From positions 10,936,001-11,000,000 of the forward strand of contig OU015664.1 of assembly GCA_907165275.2 (NCBI GenBank): a stretch of 64,000 nt of DNA, given 5' to 3'. The translations under genes and the position numbers were made by a program. Shown piece after piece: positions 43,973-54,142 of the stretch. Each line of letters opens with the position of its first letter. Within the stretch, counting starts at the first letter, position 1. Below the pieces are notes generated by a model. The model was not told the origin of the DNA, did not search any database, and saw nothing but the letters and a program-made list of their open reading frames with translations. The stretch is from Zygaena filipendulae. Taxonomy: Eukaryota > Arthropoda > Insecta > Lepidoptera > Zygaenidae.

Positions 43973-44166
43973 TTGATGAACATACAAATCCCAGTTTTCT
44001 CCATGGCTCTCGATATGCCCTTCCATGATGCGAGCATCGAGTACTTCTGTTTCGCGGTGAGCGGGAGCCGCGGGTCCGTGGCGGGCGGAGGCGCCACCGG
44101 CAGCGCCTGGTCCACGTTCCCCGCCCTAAGCTCGGACTCCACCAATTTACCCAACTTACACCCCAT
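43973..44166 (-). CDS. Globin gene, exon 1 (acylated N-terminus, helices A and B)
   Basis: ATG at 44164-44166 (context AAAAATGGG). Codes MGCKLGKLVESEL, a Pro/Ala-rich linker (VAPPPATDPRLPL), then TAKQKYSMLASWKGISRA, where Trp48 fits the invariant A-helix Trp, then EKTGICMFIK. Gly2-Cys3 is the arrangement used for N-myristoylation plus palmitoylation. Such N-termini are known in metazoan globin X and arthropod globin X-like proteins; I recall the latter being the one kept in Holometabola, so that is the best class (inference). The exon ends at 43973 in phase 2 with donor GTAAGTGA. With exons 2 and 3 the protein is 194 residues, the right size for a globin with extensions. The alternative start 9 bases upstream (ATGTTAAAA) has no support, since it would bury the Gly-Cys motif. 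Confidence 0.94.
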
Positions 44167-44820
44167 TTTTAACACTTACAATTGAACTTGCACATCACTA
44201 TAATTTTAATAACAAAAGTACATATTTCTAGTCTGTTTATATAAGCGACATCTCACGGCGACGTTGTTAAAGTCGACATATTGTTATTATATTTTACACG
44301 TAGGTATTTAAATTTGGAACACTCGATTCGAACACATTTTAAATTTGAACGCTTCTTTTTTTAGTTCCATTCATTGACCGTTTTTTATTGCGCAAAGGTA
44401 CACTCGTCGACACAAGTGTTAGATATCCATTTCAAATTTAATTATTCGAACACACTGACTAGCGTTGTTTTATTTTATTTTATTTATTTTTTTCATTAGA
44501 AAATTCCATTCGGATTACGTTTCGCTATCTCATATTTTCCGAGGGACGTGTTTACTGTGAGATTTTTCACTTCGCACTACTATAGGCAAGATGTTCTCGC
44601 ATTTTTTTCTTATCTAATCTTAACCACTTCGAGCTCGGGTGAGTACCTGTGAAATAAGCAATGGATATTAGATAGAAGAGTCGGGCACAAAAGAATCGTT
44701 TAAATATGGAAATCTCTTATTTCAAGACTTTTAGATGTGACGCGTAGATAGAAAATATAAGTATAAGATATGATAAAACTGTAAGTATATGTTAAACGGT
44801 TTTTAATGTGTTTGAAAGTA
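44167..44820 (-). promoter_or_regulatory. Globin 5' flank, possible TATA box
   Basis: Minus strand TATATAAA at 44236-44243, about 70 bases before the ATG, which allows a short 5' UTR. The ~650 bases upstream have no recognisable transposon, unlike the rest of the window. This is position evidence only. Confidence 0.35.
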
Positions 44821-45087
44821 CCAAAAATTTTAGTCGTTCATGGAGATTAATAAAAAATATCGGACACGTTTTTTTTTACGTATTCAATAGAGCCGTAATA
44901 TCGCGTGACATCACGCCACGATACACTTTGAACGTCGTTATGACGTCACGAGCCCCCACTCCCTAATCTCTAATTCGTTTTGATTTTTCATTATTTTGAA
45001 AAATTAAAATGTACCTACGTGTCTATTATTTTTTTGTCGTCATTATTTGTAACTGACAAACTGAATAGAATTTTGGTTTTCATACCC
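44821..45087 (-). mobile_element. A'-type MITE, diverged copy
   Basis: AAAAATTTTAGTCG ... ATCGGACACG ... one intact TGACGTCA and one TGACATCA ... AGAATTTTGGTTTTCATACC. Resembles the split copy at 9.4-9.9 kb. Confidence 0.6.
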
Positions 45088-45342
45088 CGGGAATACGCCA
45101 TCCATGTAAGTAGTACGTAGTTAATACGTACATAATATATTTTTTGAGATATTATGAATAGTTTTGCGTAATTTTTTTAGCGTGTCGAAACGTTGTTCTA
45201 AGGATTAATTTTGTCCGGACAGGCCGGGCCGGGTGAATGACAAGCGCGAAAATGTAATGATACGGCCACACACCGTGAAACGCAATTTGCATTCGTCGAC
45301 CTAAGTTATTGTATTCACGGCTCGAACCACAGAGCAAATAAA

Positions 45343-46130
45343 GTAACTAGAGAGGACATGTAAGCGGGGCAGGCGCGCTACCGTTGCAAAGGAAGTTAGA
45401 GCAAACGCTCTAACTTGCCCAAAACTTCTTCTGTTGCCAACCCAAGTATATTTACCACAATATTCTCAAAACCGTGAATTTTGTAAACAGTGAGTAATGT
45501 AAAAACATAACCATGAAGCGTTTAAATTTAAAACATATTTTTCAGTACTCATACTCGGAAAGTAGGTCTGAAGTTGCCTGAGAAGTGGGTTGAAAGTAAC
45601 CCTTTTCAGCCCTGGGGAGAATCGCTTTCAACTGACAACTGTCAAATTATTAAAAAAAAAACTAGGTCTATTTTCCTCAGAAGAAGTTATTCTGCTGAGT
45701 CTATTTTCACATTTCTATTGAACCATGTTCCAACTTTCTATACAGCCAGCACGATGTAAAATTGAAATAACGTAAAGTTTAAGTAGGTATTAATTAAAAT
45801 AAAATTCACTCATTTTTTCTTTAGCTAATTCCTATTTTTATTTTGACTTTCCTTGCATTCGTAATGAAAAGCACAGTGTTATCCTCGGGAGAAAGACTTA
45901 TTTTATCCCTCGATCTATTGGGGACCCCGTCTCGGGACTAAATAAGTTACTTTCACCCCTAGGATAACAATGTACTATTTTGTACGTTAATGTATGTTTT
46001 AGGGCGTGATGAATAGCTGTTTTGTGTGCGAAAATGCACCCGGTCACACTGGTTTTCATCTGTTTTCATAGTAAACTAAGTTGATTTCCCTTCTATCTGT
46101 TATTTTTTGTTCTCTGGTTCAAACACACTA
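45343..46130 (+). mobile_element. Family M repeat, plus copy
   Basis: Starts about CTAGAGAGGACATGTAAGCG with GTTAGAGCAAACGCTCTAAC (a palindrome) at 45391-45410, and ends near GGTTTTCATCTGTTTTCATAG. Includes TGTTATCCTCGGGAGAAAGA...TCACCCCTAGGATAACA, an imperfect hairpin. Confidence 0.5.
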
Positions 46131-46296
46131 CCTATAAACTTTTTAGTGAAAACGTTTTATTTGTTTTTTTTTAAGCTATAATTTGGCTACACTGTGCACT
46201 GCAGCAAAGTGTAAGCTAGGTACCTACTACCTACTTACCCTTTTTGCCTACAGGAAAAATAATATATACCTATATTCTACATATATTGACCAGCGA

Positions 46297-46429
46297 GGCT
46301 AAGATGCGCAACACGATAAAATTTTATCGAGCCATTTTATCGATTCTCGTCGGCATATTGTATCGTTTTGTCGACGAGAATTGATAAAATGGCTCGATAA
46401 AATTTTATCGTGTTGTGCGCATCTTAGCC
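46297..46429. repeat. ~56-bp arm hairpin
   Basis: GGCTAAGATGCGCAACACGA... (46297-46352) pairs almost perfectly with 46372-46429; spacer ~19 bases. AAAATTTTATCG is present twice. Likely a small fold-back MITE. Confidence 0.75.
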
Positions 46430-46571
46430 CCGCAGACTACTACTACTAGATTTTTTTCCGTAGTCCAGTTGAATATTTGTTAGTTTGACCTAACTGACAA
46501 ACCAACTGTGTTATTACTTACCTATTAAAATTTAAAAAACATAAAATCTAAGGATACCTACTTACATTGAC

Positions 46572-46835
46572 GACCCGATTGGCGCAATGGTTACCATGCC
46601 TGCCCGCTAATCAAGAGGTTCCGGGTTCGATTCCCGGTGGGGGTGGACTTTGTGTGATGAACACAGCGTTCCATTTTCCAGTCTGGGTGTGTATATATAT
46701 ATATCTATAGTATAATATATATGTAATAATATGTGTAGTATATACCACGTTTGCTTGGTTTCCACGGCACAAGCTTATAGCTTAGTGTGGGATCAAGTAG
46801 ATCTGTGTGTTGTGAAGTGGATTATTATTATTATT
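46572..46835 (+). mobile_element. tRNA-derived SINE, intact copy
   Basis: GACCCGATTGGCGCAATGGT (A-box-like TGGCGCAATGG) to GGTTCCGGGTTCGATTCCCG (B box GGTTCGATTCC), then the non-tRNA body GGACTTTGTGTGATGAACAC ... GTGTGTTGTGAAGTGG and (ATT)5. A tRNA-like fold is only partial, so it is a SINE and not a tRNA gene. Confidence 0.85.
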
Positions 46836-47115
46836 AATGAATGAACACGTAAAATCTACAGTTATAATTATTTATTATGTGAAGGTAAAGACAATATTGT
46901 AAATTCAAATCCTGAGCCAAAGTTTGTATAAAACATCCAAATGCCACGCGAAAGAAACCTCGGGAAAAGCATGTTTAGATATTTTGTTGTCAAGTGACAT
47001 TGTCTTTCGTAAGTATTTGCAAGAAAATAGGTGCCTATAATAATATGTAGATATATTTCGTCACGCCTAACCAATGTATCGACACTTTGTGTGATGTAAT
47101 GACTATGTAAATACG

Positions 47116-47429
47116 CAAAGACATTATAAGAGAATAGACGAACAATACAAACTTTTACTATGCAATCCACGTCAACCAATTTTTGCGGGGGGAATGCTCA
47201 AAATAAAAACCAATCACATCGTTGCGACGCAATCAAATACCAGTCACCACAAAGTAGGTCTACATTTCAAATAGCCAATCACATCGCTTTCCGTCAAGTG
47301 GTATCTATAAACAAGTCTCTGTTAGCCAACGACGTTTTGTTAGCATGATATCATTTGACCGCTGCGTGGTTGAATGGGAAAGTTTAGCGGCCGAGCGTAT
47401 TGTCAATCTATTCTCTTTCAATATCTTTG
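47116..47429 (+). mobile_element. Family J hAT-like MITE, copy 2
   Basis: CAAAGACATTATAAGAGAAT ... ATTCTCTTTCAATATCTTTG, with a perfect 8-bp duplication TAAATACG at 47108-47115 and 47430-47437. 314 bp. Confidence 0.93.
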
Positions 47430-47579
47430 TAAATACGCGTCCCCGAGTTCGTGCGTGAGGCGAAGGTTTTCGCGCTTTGTCAAAGATTTATGCAAATATT
47501 TCGTGTTTGTGATAACACAAACGTTCTCAGAGAACAATCGAGATTATTTAATTTATTTATTTTCCAATTTAATTTATAC

Positions 47580-47770
47580 TATCAAATCAAATCAAATATG
47601 CTTTATTGCTCCAGAAGAGAAAATAAAAACTGAGACAGATAAAAAGTAAATACAGAGCAAAAGGCGGCCGTATTGCTAGAGGCAATCTTTTCAAGGCAAC
47701 CTTAAGGTGATAGAGAGCTGTAAATAGAAACTAGAAGTAAGTGCTGGGTGCACAACGTAATGCCTAGCTA
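47580..47770 (-). mobile_element. LINE 3' end, (GATTT)n tail
   Basis: Minus strand ...CAATAAAGCATATTTGATTTGATTTGATAG. Body includes CAAAAGGCGGCCGTATTGCTAG in plus view, similar to the GGCGGCCTTATCACT at 19.55 kb. Confidence 0.6.
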
Positions 47771-48199
47771 TATACTATATAAGGATAATACAATGCTAAT
47801 ACATACACTAATACTATGTTTGACACATAGATTTGTTTTTAATTTAAATTAATTATTTAATTTTATTTTTTTATTATTATTAATTGATTATAATATCTAA
47901 TTGAAATTTGGATTTTGTTGAGTTTATTAGAGTCAAAATTCATTTAGGTAATAAAAAAATAATAGACCGAAAAAAGAAATATTATAATTATTTTTATATG
48001 TAATTTATACGTGCATAATATATTCTATTATGTGGGCGACTGAGTTTCGCTCTGTTCTTTTATTTGTCAAATTGAGTTTTTACGGGCAATTAAAAAAAAT
48101 GCATTTTTTTTTTAATTTATTTATTCGTTTTTACAAAGCAAGAAATTTACAAAATAGATAGGTATTATACGAAATAGACAATTAGAATAGAATTGACGT
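47771..48199. other. AT-rich spacer
   Basis: Nothing supported. Confidence 0.4.
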
Positions 48200-48437
48200 T
48201 TCTTTGTTACAAAATCTATAACAAAATGCCTTGTCCTGAATGACAGACTGACGGATCAACGCACAGCCTAAACCGCTGATCGTAGAGACCTGAAACTTGG
48301 AGGGCGTGTTCTTTGTATGACGTAGGCATCCGATAAGAAGGGATTTTCCAAAATTCTACACCTAAAGGGGTGAAAAAGGGGGGCGAAGTTGGTATAGAAC
48401 AATTCAGCGGGAACTCCGAAATTATCGAGACAGCTAG
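48200..48437 (+). mobile_element. Helitron-like element Hel-31 (third subtype)
   Basis: Inverse of Hel-30: CAACGCACAGCCTAAACCGC ... AAAGGGGTGAAAAAGGGGGG ... ATTATCGAGACAGCTAG|T. Hairpin mostly deleted. Confidence 0.65.
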
Positions 48438-48844
48438 TCCGAATATAAAAGACTATACTTATGTGGCTTAAATAATATGTAGACCTAAGTATCTAGATCT
48501 AATAAAAACTGCTACGTGAACACTGCACATATTTTTGTAACACATAATAATTTGACAAGGGTAGTATGAAAGCTTGACTGACAAAAGCAATCAAACAACG
48601 AAAATTGTATTCCAATTTTCTAGTACAAAAGTAGGTGCGTATAAATTAAATTTCCATGAATTTAATACATTTTGCAAAACCCGAAACCCGATACTCCGTG
48701 AGCGATCCGTTAACGAATTACCTACGGTGCCTACGTGAAACGTAACCCGTGGTGGTTTGCGTAATTAAATCCAATTCGTCCCATGACGAAGGCGGCACTG
48801 TGATGAATACGTTATGATAGAATGCTTTTGCAATTTTTAAATTT

Positions 48845-49050
48845 ACTTTTTTTATAGTCTCATATCGAATGAAATCAAAATGCCAGCCCAATGAAGCAAG
48901 GATGAATAAACTTAAAAACTACTTAAACGATTCTCTTACTAACCTTCAGTGCCTATCCCTGAGAAATGTAGTTAAATAAAATACTTTTAGGTCTGAGTTC
49001 CCGCGAGAACTCCAAAATCTACGCGGGTGAAACCGCGGGAGATCAGCTAG
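48845..49050 (+). mobile_element. Helitron-like element Hel-33
   Basis: Reliable part is GAGTTCCCGCGAGAACTCC ... CTACGCGGGTGAAACCGCGGGAGATCAGCTAG|T; the 5' limit is a guess. Confidence 0.55.
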
Positions 49051-49162
49051 TAAATTATATACCTATGCACGGTGATTATATCTAATAATACAGCCCTCAT
49101 TTTATAAAAAAAAACTAATAAGTAAATAAAATTAGGAAAAACGAAAGAAAATTTATTTAAGA

Positions 49163-49365
49163 CTAGCTGTGCCCCGCAGTTTCACCTGCGTTAATTTCAG
49201 AGATCCCAGGGGAATTCCGAGATCAAAAGTAGCTTAAGTTACTCCTTATAACATCGGCTATCTGCCAGTGAAAGTCCCGTTAAAATCGGTCCAGCCGTTT
49301 CAAAGATTACCCGGAACAAACAGACAGACGGGCAGCCAGAGAAAAATATTAAGAAAATTGATTTA
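49163..49365 (-). mobile_element. Helitron-like element Hel-34 (second subtype)
   Basis: CTAGCTGTGCCCCGCAGTTTCACCTGCG ... ATCGGTCCAGCCGTTTCAAAG ... AACAAACAGACAGACGGG. Confidence 0.65.
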
Positions 49366-49804
49366 GCTGCTAGTACCGTATATACTTTCGTATGCATTTA
49401 GTAAAAAGCTGTTAATTTGGAATTACAAACAGGCACTTCAATTTTATTTACATGTATATATGTGTATTATGTATATGTATATTATGTATATAGATAAATC
49501 CGATTTACTATCGATACTAAATCTTCCACCGTACGCTGCCATCCGATTAAGCTCGGGTCATTGTTGAACGATAACAAAGCTCGCCCCGTTGTTAGTTGAA
49601 GTTCTGACAATAACGATATATTTTCAACACCGCTCACGTTTCACGCCCCTACCATATACCTTCTATGGAAGTTGCGGAGCTTCGATTCCGACTCCGATAA
49701 TTCGGAACTACCGATTGATATAAAACACCGATTAACACACCTTTAGTTCCGATTTCAAACTCAAACTAAAAAAATCCTTATTAACCTGGTTAAGTTACAT
49801 AACA
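49366..49804. other. Spacer, nothing recognised
   Basis: No supported feature. Confidence 0.4.
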
Positions 49805-50257
49805 AGGTACATTTCATCCCGGAATTCCCTCGGGAACTCCGGAGTTTGTGAGTTCGTGAGTTTGCGAGATCGTAGTGGGTAATCTAGCTCTAACAGTGAT
49901 CTTGGGTGACATAGAGTACTTTTATCCCGGAACTCCCGCGGGAACTCCGGAGATTGTGATTTTGTGAGGTTGCAAGGGATAATCTCTGGATCTACTGAAG
50001 CGATTTTGAAAATTCTTTCACTTCTAAAAAGCTGCTGTGATCCTGAGTGACTTAGAGTACTTTTTACCCCGGGATTCCTGCGGGAACTCCGGAGTTTGTG
50101 AGGTTATAATCTCTGGATCTACTGAACCGATTTTGAAAATTCTTTCACTAATAGGGAGCTACAGTGATCCGGAGTGATATAGGGTACTTACTTTCTACTT
50201 CGGAATTGCCGCGAATACTCCGAAATTACCGCGGGTGAAACCGCGGGGGTCGGCTAG
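49805..50257 (+). mobile_element. Helitron-like element Hel-35 with internal tandem units
   Basis: Four successive ATCCCGGAATTCCC.CGGGAACTCC blocks (about 49814, 49932, 50067, 50195), the first three followed by GGAG.TTGTGA. and ATCTACTGAA..GATTTTGAAAATTC. Spacing 118-135. Single 3' end ACCGCGGGTGAAACCGCGGGGGTCGGCTAG|T. Confidence 0.7.
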
Positions 50258-50647
50258 TTTGTTATAAAAACGAATGCGTTGTCTCACTTACTTACTTTAT
50301 AGTAAGTAACTGTTTTTTAGGACAACGTTATCCTTTAATTTATTCTTGGTCGACACTTTTAATTCGGAGTTTTAAATCGATCCGACAAACTAAATTCCGT
50401 AATTCCGACTTCAGTTCCGATAAACAACCTCTCTGTATATAACACCCCTACCCTATACTAACAAGCAACTAATGACGAACAACTCACTTCAGAACTCACT
50501 CGATTGCAGTTTAACGACACTTGGATCGCATCGTCACAACTCAACAATAATTTTTGAAGTTATCTTTCTAGTAATTGCAACTTTTTGAAAAGTTTCCAAG
50601 TTACAAATCGTTATGTTTAATTGACAGTATCGATGGTTTATTAGTTA
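50258..50647. other. Spacer, nothing recognised
   Basis: No supported feature. Confidence 0.4.
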
Positions 50648-50930
50648 TTAGCCGTGCCCCGCGGTTTCGCCCGCGTAAAACGTTCTTATGTAACAAGTTT
50701 TTTGCCTGACATCCGATTAGCATGAAACAAAGTCTATATGTAGCTCCAGTACCTGTGAAAATCGCATGACAATCTGTTCAGTAGATTCGGAGATTATCGT
50801 GAACATACAGACAGAAAATAATTTTCAAAACTCTTTTGTTGTGGTTCGTCTCTTGTCAATTTTTGTTAAAAATATTCAATGTACAGAATCATGGATTCTA
50901 CTCTTTTATTATACATAGTATAGCTAAATT
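50648..50930 (-). mobile_element. Helitron-like element Hel-36 (fourth subtype)
   Basis: TTAGCCGTGCCCCGCGGTTTCGCCCGCG, then GCCTGACATCCGATTAGCAT and CAGTAGATTCGGAGATTATCG. Same subtype at 63.25 kb. Confidence 0.6.
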
Positions 50931-50940
50931 CTTTGTATCT

Positions 50941-50975
50941 GCCTCGCCAGGTGTCGCGGGTTCAATTCCCGCATT
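50941..50975 (+). repeat. tRNA-like 3' half
   Basis: GCCTCGCCAGGTGTCGCGGGTTCAATTCCCGC in plus view: a B box and T-arm with no 5' half. Probably a SINE scrap. Confidence 0.4.
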
Positions 50976-50984
50976 TCTAAACTT

Positions 50985-51135
50985 TTCTTGTTCCCCGCGG
51001 TTCCACTAACAGAAATTTCGGAGTTCCCACAGGAATCCTGACATAAAAAGTACCCTATATGTTCTTTTGTGTACCCCTGACATAGTGATTAGTTGAGTAG
51101 ATAAGGCGTAAAAGCAAAACAAACAAACGCCGATA
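50985..51135 (-). mobile_element. Helitron-like fragment Hel-37
   Basis: CTTGTTCCCCGCGGTTCCAC ... TTTCGGAGTTCCCACAGG ... AAACAAACAAACGCC. Confidence 0.55.
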
Positions 51136-51165
51136 AAACCGCGGGAAACCGCTATTATAGTATTA

Positions 51166-51215
51166 TGAATGAATGAAAAACACTTTATTGAACACCACAA
51201 ACAGTACAATAGTAA
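51166..51215 (-). mobile_element. LINE 3' end, (CATT)n tail
   Basis: Plus view TGAATGAATGAAAAACACTTTATTGAACACC, identical over this stretch to 19.46 kb. Confidence 0.6.
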
Positions 51216-51235
51216 TAAACTAATGACTTCTGCAC

Positions 51236-51409
51236 GTTAGCCAAGTTGCTTTCTATAATCGTTAACGCATAGAAAACGAAGAGACGAATCGTCATATCAC
51301 GTGGTCACATACAATCGTCCAATCCAAGTCCAGTTTTGCTTGACTAGGTAGGTACATGACATAACGATGCCGTTCCTTAGTTTTCATAGATTGTCAAATT
51401 GGCCAAGGT
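51236..51409. mobile_element. Family K fold-back, copy 2
   Basis: GTTAGCCAAGTTGC ... ATCGTTAACGCATAGAAAAC at the left, TTTTCATAGATTGTCAAATT GGCCAAGG at the right; eroded. Confidence 0.6.
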
Positions 51410-51421
51410 GGCAACTAATAT

Positions 51422-52212
51422 CAGGGCCCTTGTTCACTATGATCAACAACATTCCTTGCCCATAACGCGCGTCCCAAAAACGCATTTCCAAACGTCCTAG
51501 ATACCAAAATACTAAAAATTATTATAGCTAGGGAGCTGGTGGCAATTTAGGTATATGATTTCATCGTCGTTGATACCAAGACATAATGTAGTCTGGACTT
51601 ATATTAACTAGAGAAAATAGGTGGCGAGATCAGGTAGCTATGATTTTTTTTTTAAATAATTTTGAAATTATAAAAAAAAAACTGACATAAATTATAGTAT
51701 CGTTTCTGTCATCAATTATATCATAATAAATACGTTTTATAGATAGTGAAATTAGAACTGGCAGAAGTCAGGATGGTGGGAGTTTTTATAAAAATAACTG
51801 TAATAAAAATAAGCTGAGATGCTGAATTAAGAAAAACTCCCACCATCCTGACTTCTGCCAGCCTTAAATTCCCCATCTATGAAACATATTTAATAAGTTA
51901 TAATTGAAACGATAGTAGGAATAAGTTATAAAAGTTTTTTTTTTACAATTTCAAAATTATTTATAAAAAAAACAGATTTACCTATTTTTTCTAATTAATA
52001 TAAGTCCAGACTACATTACGTCTTGGTATCAACGACGATGAAATCATATACCGAAATTGCCACCAGATCCCTAGCTATTATTCTTTATGCCATAAGAAAC
52101 ACTGTAAATGTATTTTTTTGGGGTAAATCTTCTTTGATTACGAGGGAAAAACAGTTGTTGCGGCGTCTTATCTTAGCGCGGCGTGTTATGTTCATAGTGA
52201 ATAAGGGCCCAG
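51422..52212. mobile_element. Family Q fold-back element (~790 bp)
   Basis: Ends CAGGGCCCTTGTTCACTATG and (complement) CTGGGCCCTTATTCACTATG. Arms pair for much of their length: GGACTTATATTAA, GACATAATGTAGTCTGGAC, CAGAAGTCAGGATGGTGGGA and their complements around a centre at ~51805. The 112-codon frame at its right side is a by-product. Confidence 0.75.
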
Positions 52213-52529
52213 TAGCGAGCGAATTACTCGCATCGATTACTCGGCGTCGGCCGACAATCGATACATTAACTACGCAGTATCATAATATACCTAACTACAT
52301 AGTGGGCATATCTACACTCTATAAAGTCTATAACTATGGGGTCGCGGCTGGTAAATGGTAATTAATAATAATAACAATGCTTGGACATTACGGAACAGCA
52401 CCAACCGGTCTATGTAATAGACACTTATAGAGTGGAAACGTTGAGTCTATGCCGTAAATTTTGAAGGTATCTATTGAGAAACTTTAGTGATATGGAATCT
52501 ACATATTATCTTAGAATGCATAAAATAAA

Positions 52530-52725
52530 TCTCTACTAATATTATAAATGCGAAAGTACGATCTGTCTGTTACGATTGCACGCCTTAACGGCTAAACCGC
52601 GATCGATCATGAAATTTTGCACACATATCGTCAGGAGTACAGAGAAGGACATAGGGTACTTTTTGTCCCGGAATTCCTGCGGGAACTCCGAAATTAACGC
52701 GGGTGAAACCGCGGGGAACATCTAG
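52530..52725 (+). mobile_element. Helitron-like element Hel-38
   Basis: TCTCTACTAATATTATAAATG ... (read in parts) AACGCGGGTGAAACCGCGGGG AACATCTAG|T. Confidence 0.8.
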
Positions 52726-53518
52726 TAAGAAATAATTTACGAAGAATTTAATTATAACAGGTTCAATTTCAATTTCAGAGGGTTTTACTATCGAACATAA
52801 AGTTAATAATATTTAATAAGTACAATATTTATTTTTAACCGACTTCCAAAAAGGAGAAGGTTCTTTCATTTATGTGTTTGCAAAAACCGTTCGGCTAGAT
52901 GGGTGGGTGGGTGCAAATAAGTATGATTGGCAATCATACAGTTTTATGCACTCCATAACATATTTCAAATTTTTTCCAATCAGACTTTGTGGCAGTCGGT
53001 TTCTTCTTCTTAATGGCGTCTATAATTATAATTTGCCAGTATTTTCTACCCTCCATATTTGCCAGCGACTTCCTAGTAATAAAAATGTCGATTTCGAATA
53101 TCGATACTACTTGTATTTTTGTAATAACATGACATGGACCTGGGAATCTGAGTAATAACGTAATAAGTAAAAAAATCTTACTTTAATGATTTTTGCGATA
53201 AATATTCTTTTTTTAATCGAATACCGTCTATCCATACAAATCACTAATTACCGTTTGCGATAACCAGTGTGGAAGAGCCATTAAGTCGAACTTCGTTCTG
53301 GTAGGACTTTTCATTGATCTTTCTATAGCTGTAATTAAAATTATTCGAGTCATTCGGAGTGTTTACTTTCAGTTATAATTAAACATTCGCAACCCAATAA
53401 ATATTTCTTAGTCTAAAGCTATTCGAACTGAATATTATATTGGTCAATCAGTCTTGCTTCTGTGTCTGATGATTTTTTTTTCATGGCGTACTTTAACATA
53501 ATAATATTATAGTATTTT
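52726..53518. other. Spacer with CCGACTTCC motif
   Basis: TTTAACCGACTTCCAAAAAGG AGAAGGTTCT at 52837-52866. The 93-codon frame at 52874-53155 starts in this repeat; no protein features. Confidence 0.4.
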
Positions 53519-53565
53519 ACTGGCTGTTCTCTGCGATTTCAGTCTAGTAATTTTAGGAGATTATT
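53519..53565 (-). mobile_element. Helitron-like 3' scrap
   Basis: CTGGCTGTTCTCTGCGATTTCAG, eroded. Confidence 0.35.
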
Positions 53566-53745
53566 TTTATTTATTTATTTATTTATTTAACAATTAATGC
53601 ACACAGGACAACAAAAAAGGAAAAAAAGTATAAAAGTAATCATGTACAAGGGTCATGCTTATTCCATGTGGAATTTCTTCCAGCAGACCCGCAACAGGAA
53701 AAGAGAAAAGAATAGGCTGATCTGGTGTGCATCTGTTCGATAGGT
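53566..53745 (-). mobile_element. LINE 3' end, (AAAT)n tail
   Basis: Plus view (TTTA)6ACAATTAATGCACACAGGAC ... CCAGCAGACCCGCAACAGG. Confidence 0.5.
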
Positions 53746-53835
53746 ACAATACAATAATAATACAATAATAATACAATAATAATAAAATAATAATACAATA
53801 ATAATACAATAATAATACAATAATAATATACATAC
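53746..53835. repeat. (ACAATAATAAT)n minisatellite
   Basis: Eight near-perfect 11-bp units. It explains three overlapping Tyr/Ile-rich frames on the minus strand. Confidence 0.9.
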
Positions 53836-53905
53836 AAAATAATAGAACCAAATAAACATAATTTATTTAAACTTTATGCACATCACGGTACAACAGGCGG
53901 ACATA

Positions 53906-54142
53906 CGGCCGCACTCAGAGTCGACTTTAATGATTACTCAGTTAAGTATAGATTTTTAAAACAAAACTGCCGCAATCAGACAAGTTTAATAAATTAATGT
54001 TTATTGGCATTTAACTAATTAAGTTACATCTCATTAAATGCCAATTAACATTAATTTACTGAACGTATCTGATTGCGGCAGTTTTGCTTTAAAAATCCAT
54101 ACTTAACTAAGTAATCATTAAAGTCGATTCTGAGTGCGGCCG
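53906..54142. mobile_element. Family D MITE, copy 2, fully fold-back
   Basis: CGGCCGCACTCAGAGTCGAC ... CGGCCG. Here both halves carry the whole inner block (ACTGCCGCAATCAGAC and TTGGCATTTAACT, each with its complement), so the arms pair over about 110 bp. Confidence 0.85.

Noticed and set aside
46572..46645. Functional tRNA gene
   Set aside because: A and B boxes are present but the acceptor stem and full cloverleaf are not; the SINE body follows and a second copy exists.
50941..50975. tRNA gene
   Set aside because: Only the T-arm half is present.
52023..52361. 112-codon plus-strand frame
   Set aside because: Starts in the arm of fold-back element Q; the peptide does not resemble a transposase or host protein.
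53594..53859. Tyr/Ile-rich hydrophobic frames
   Set aside because: Translation of an (ACAATAATAAT)n minisatellite.
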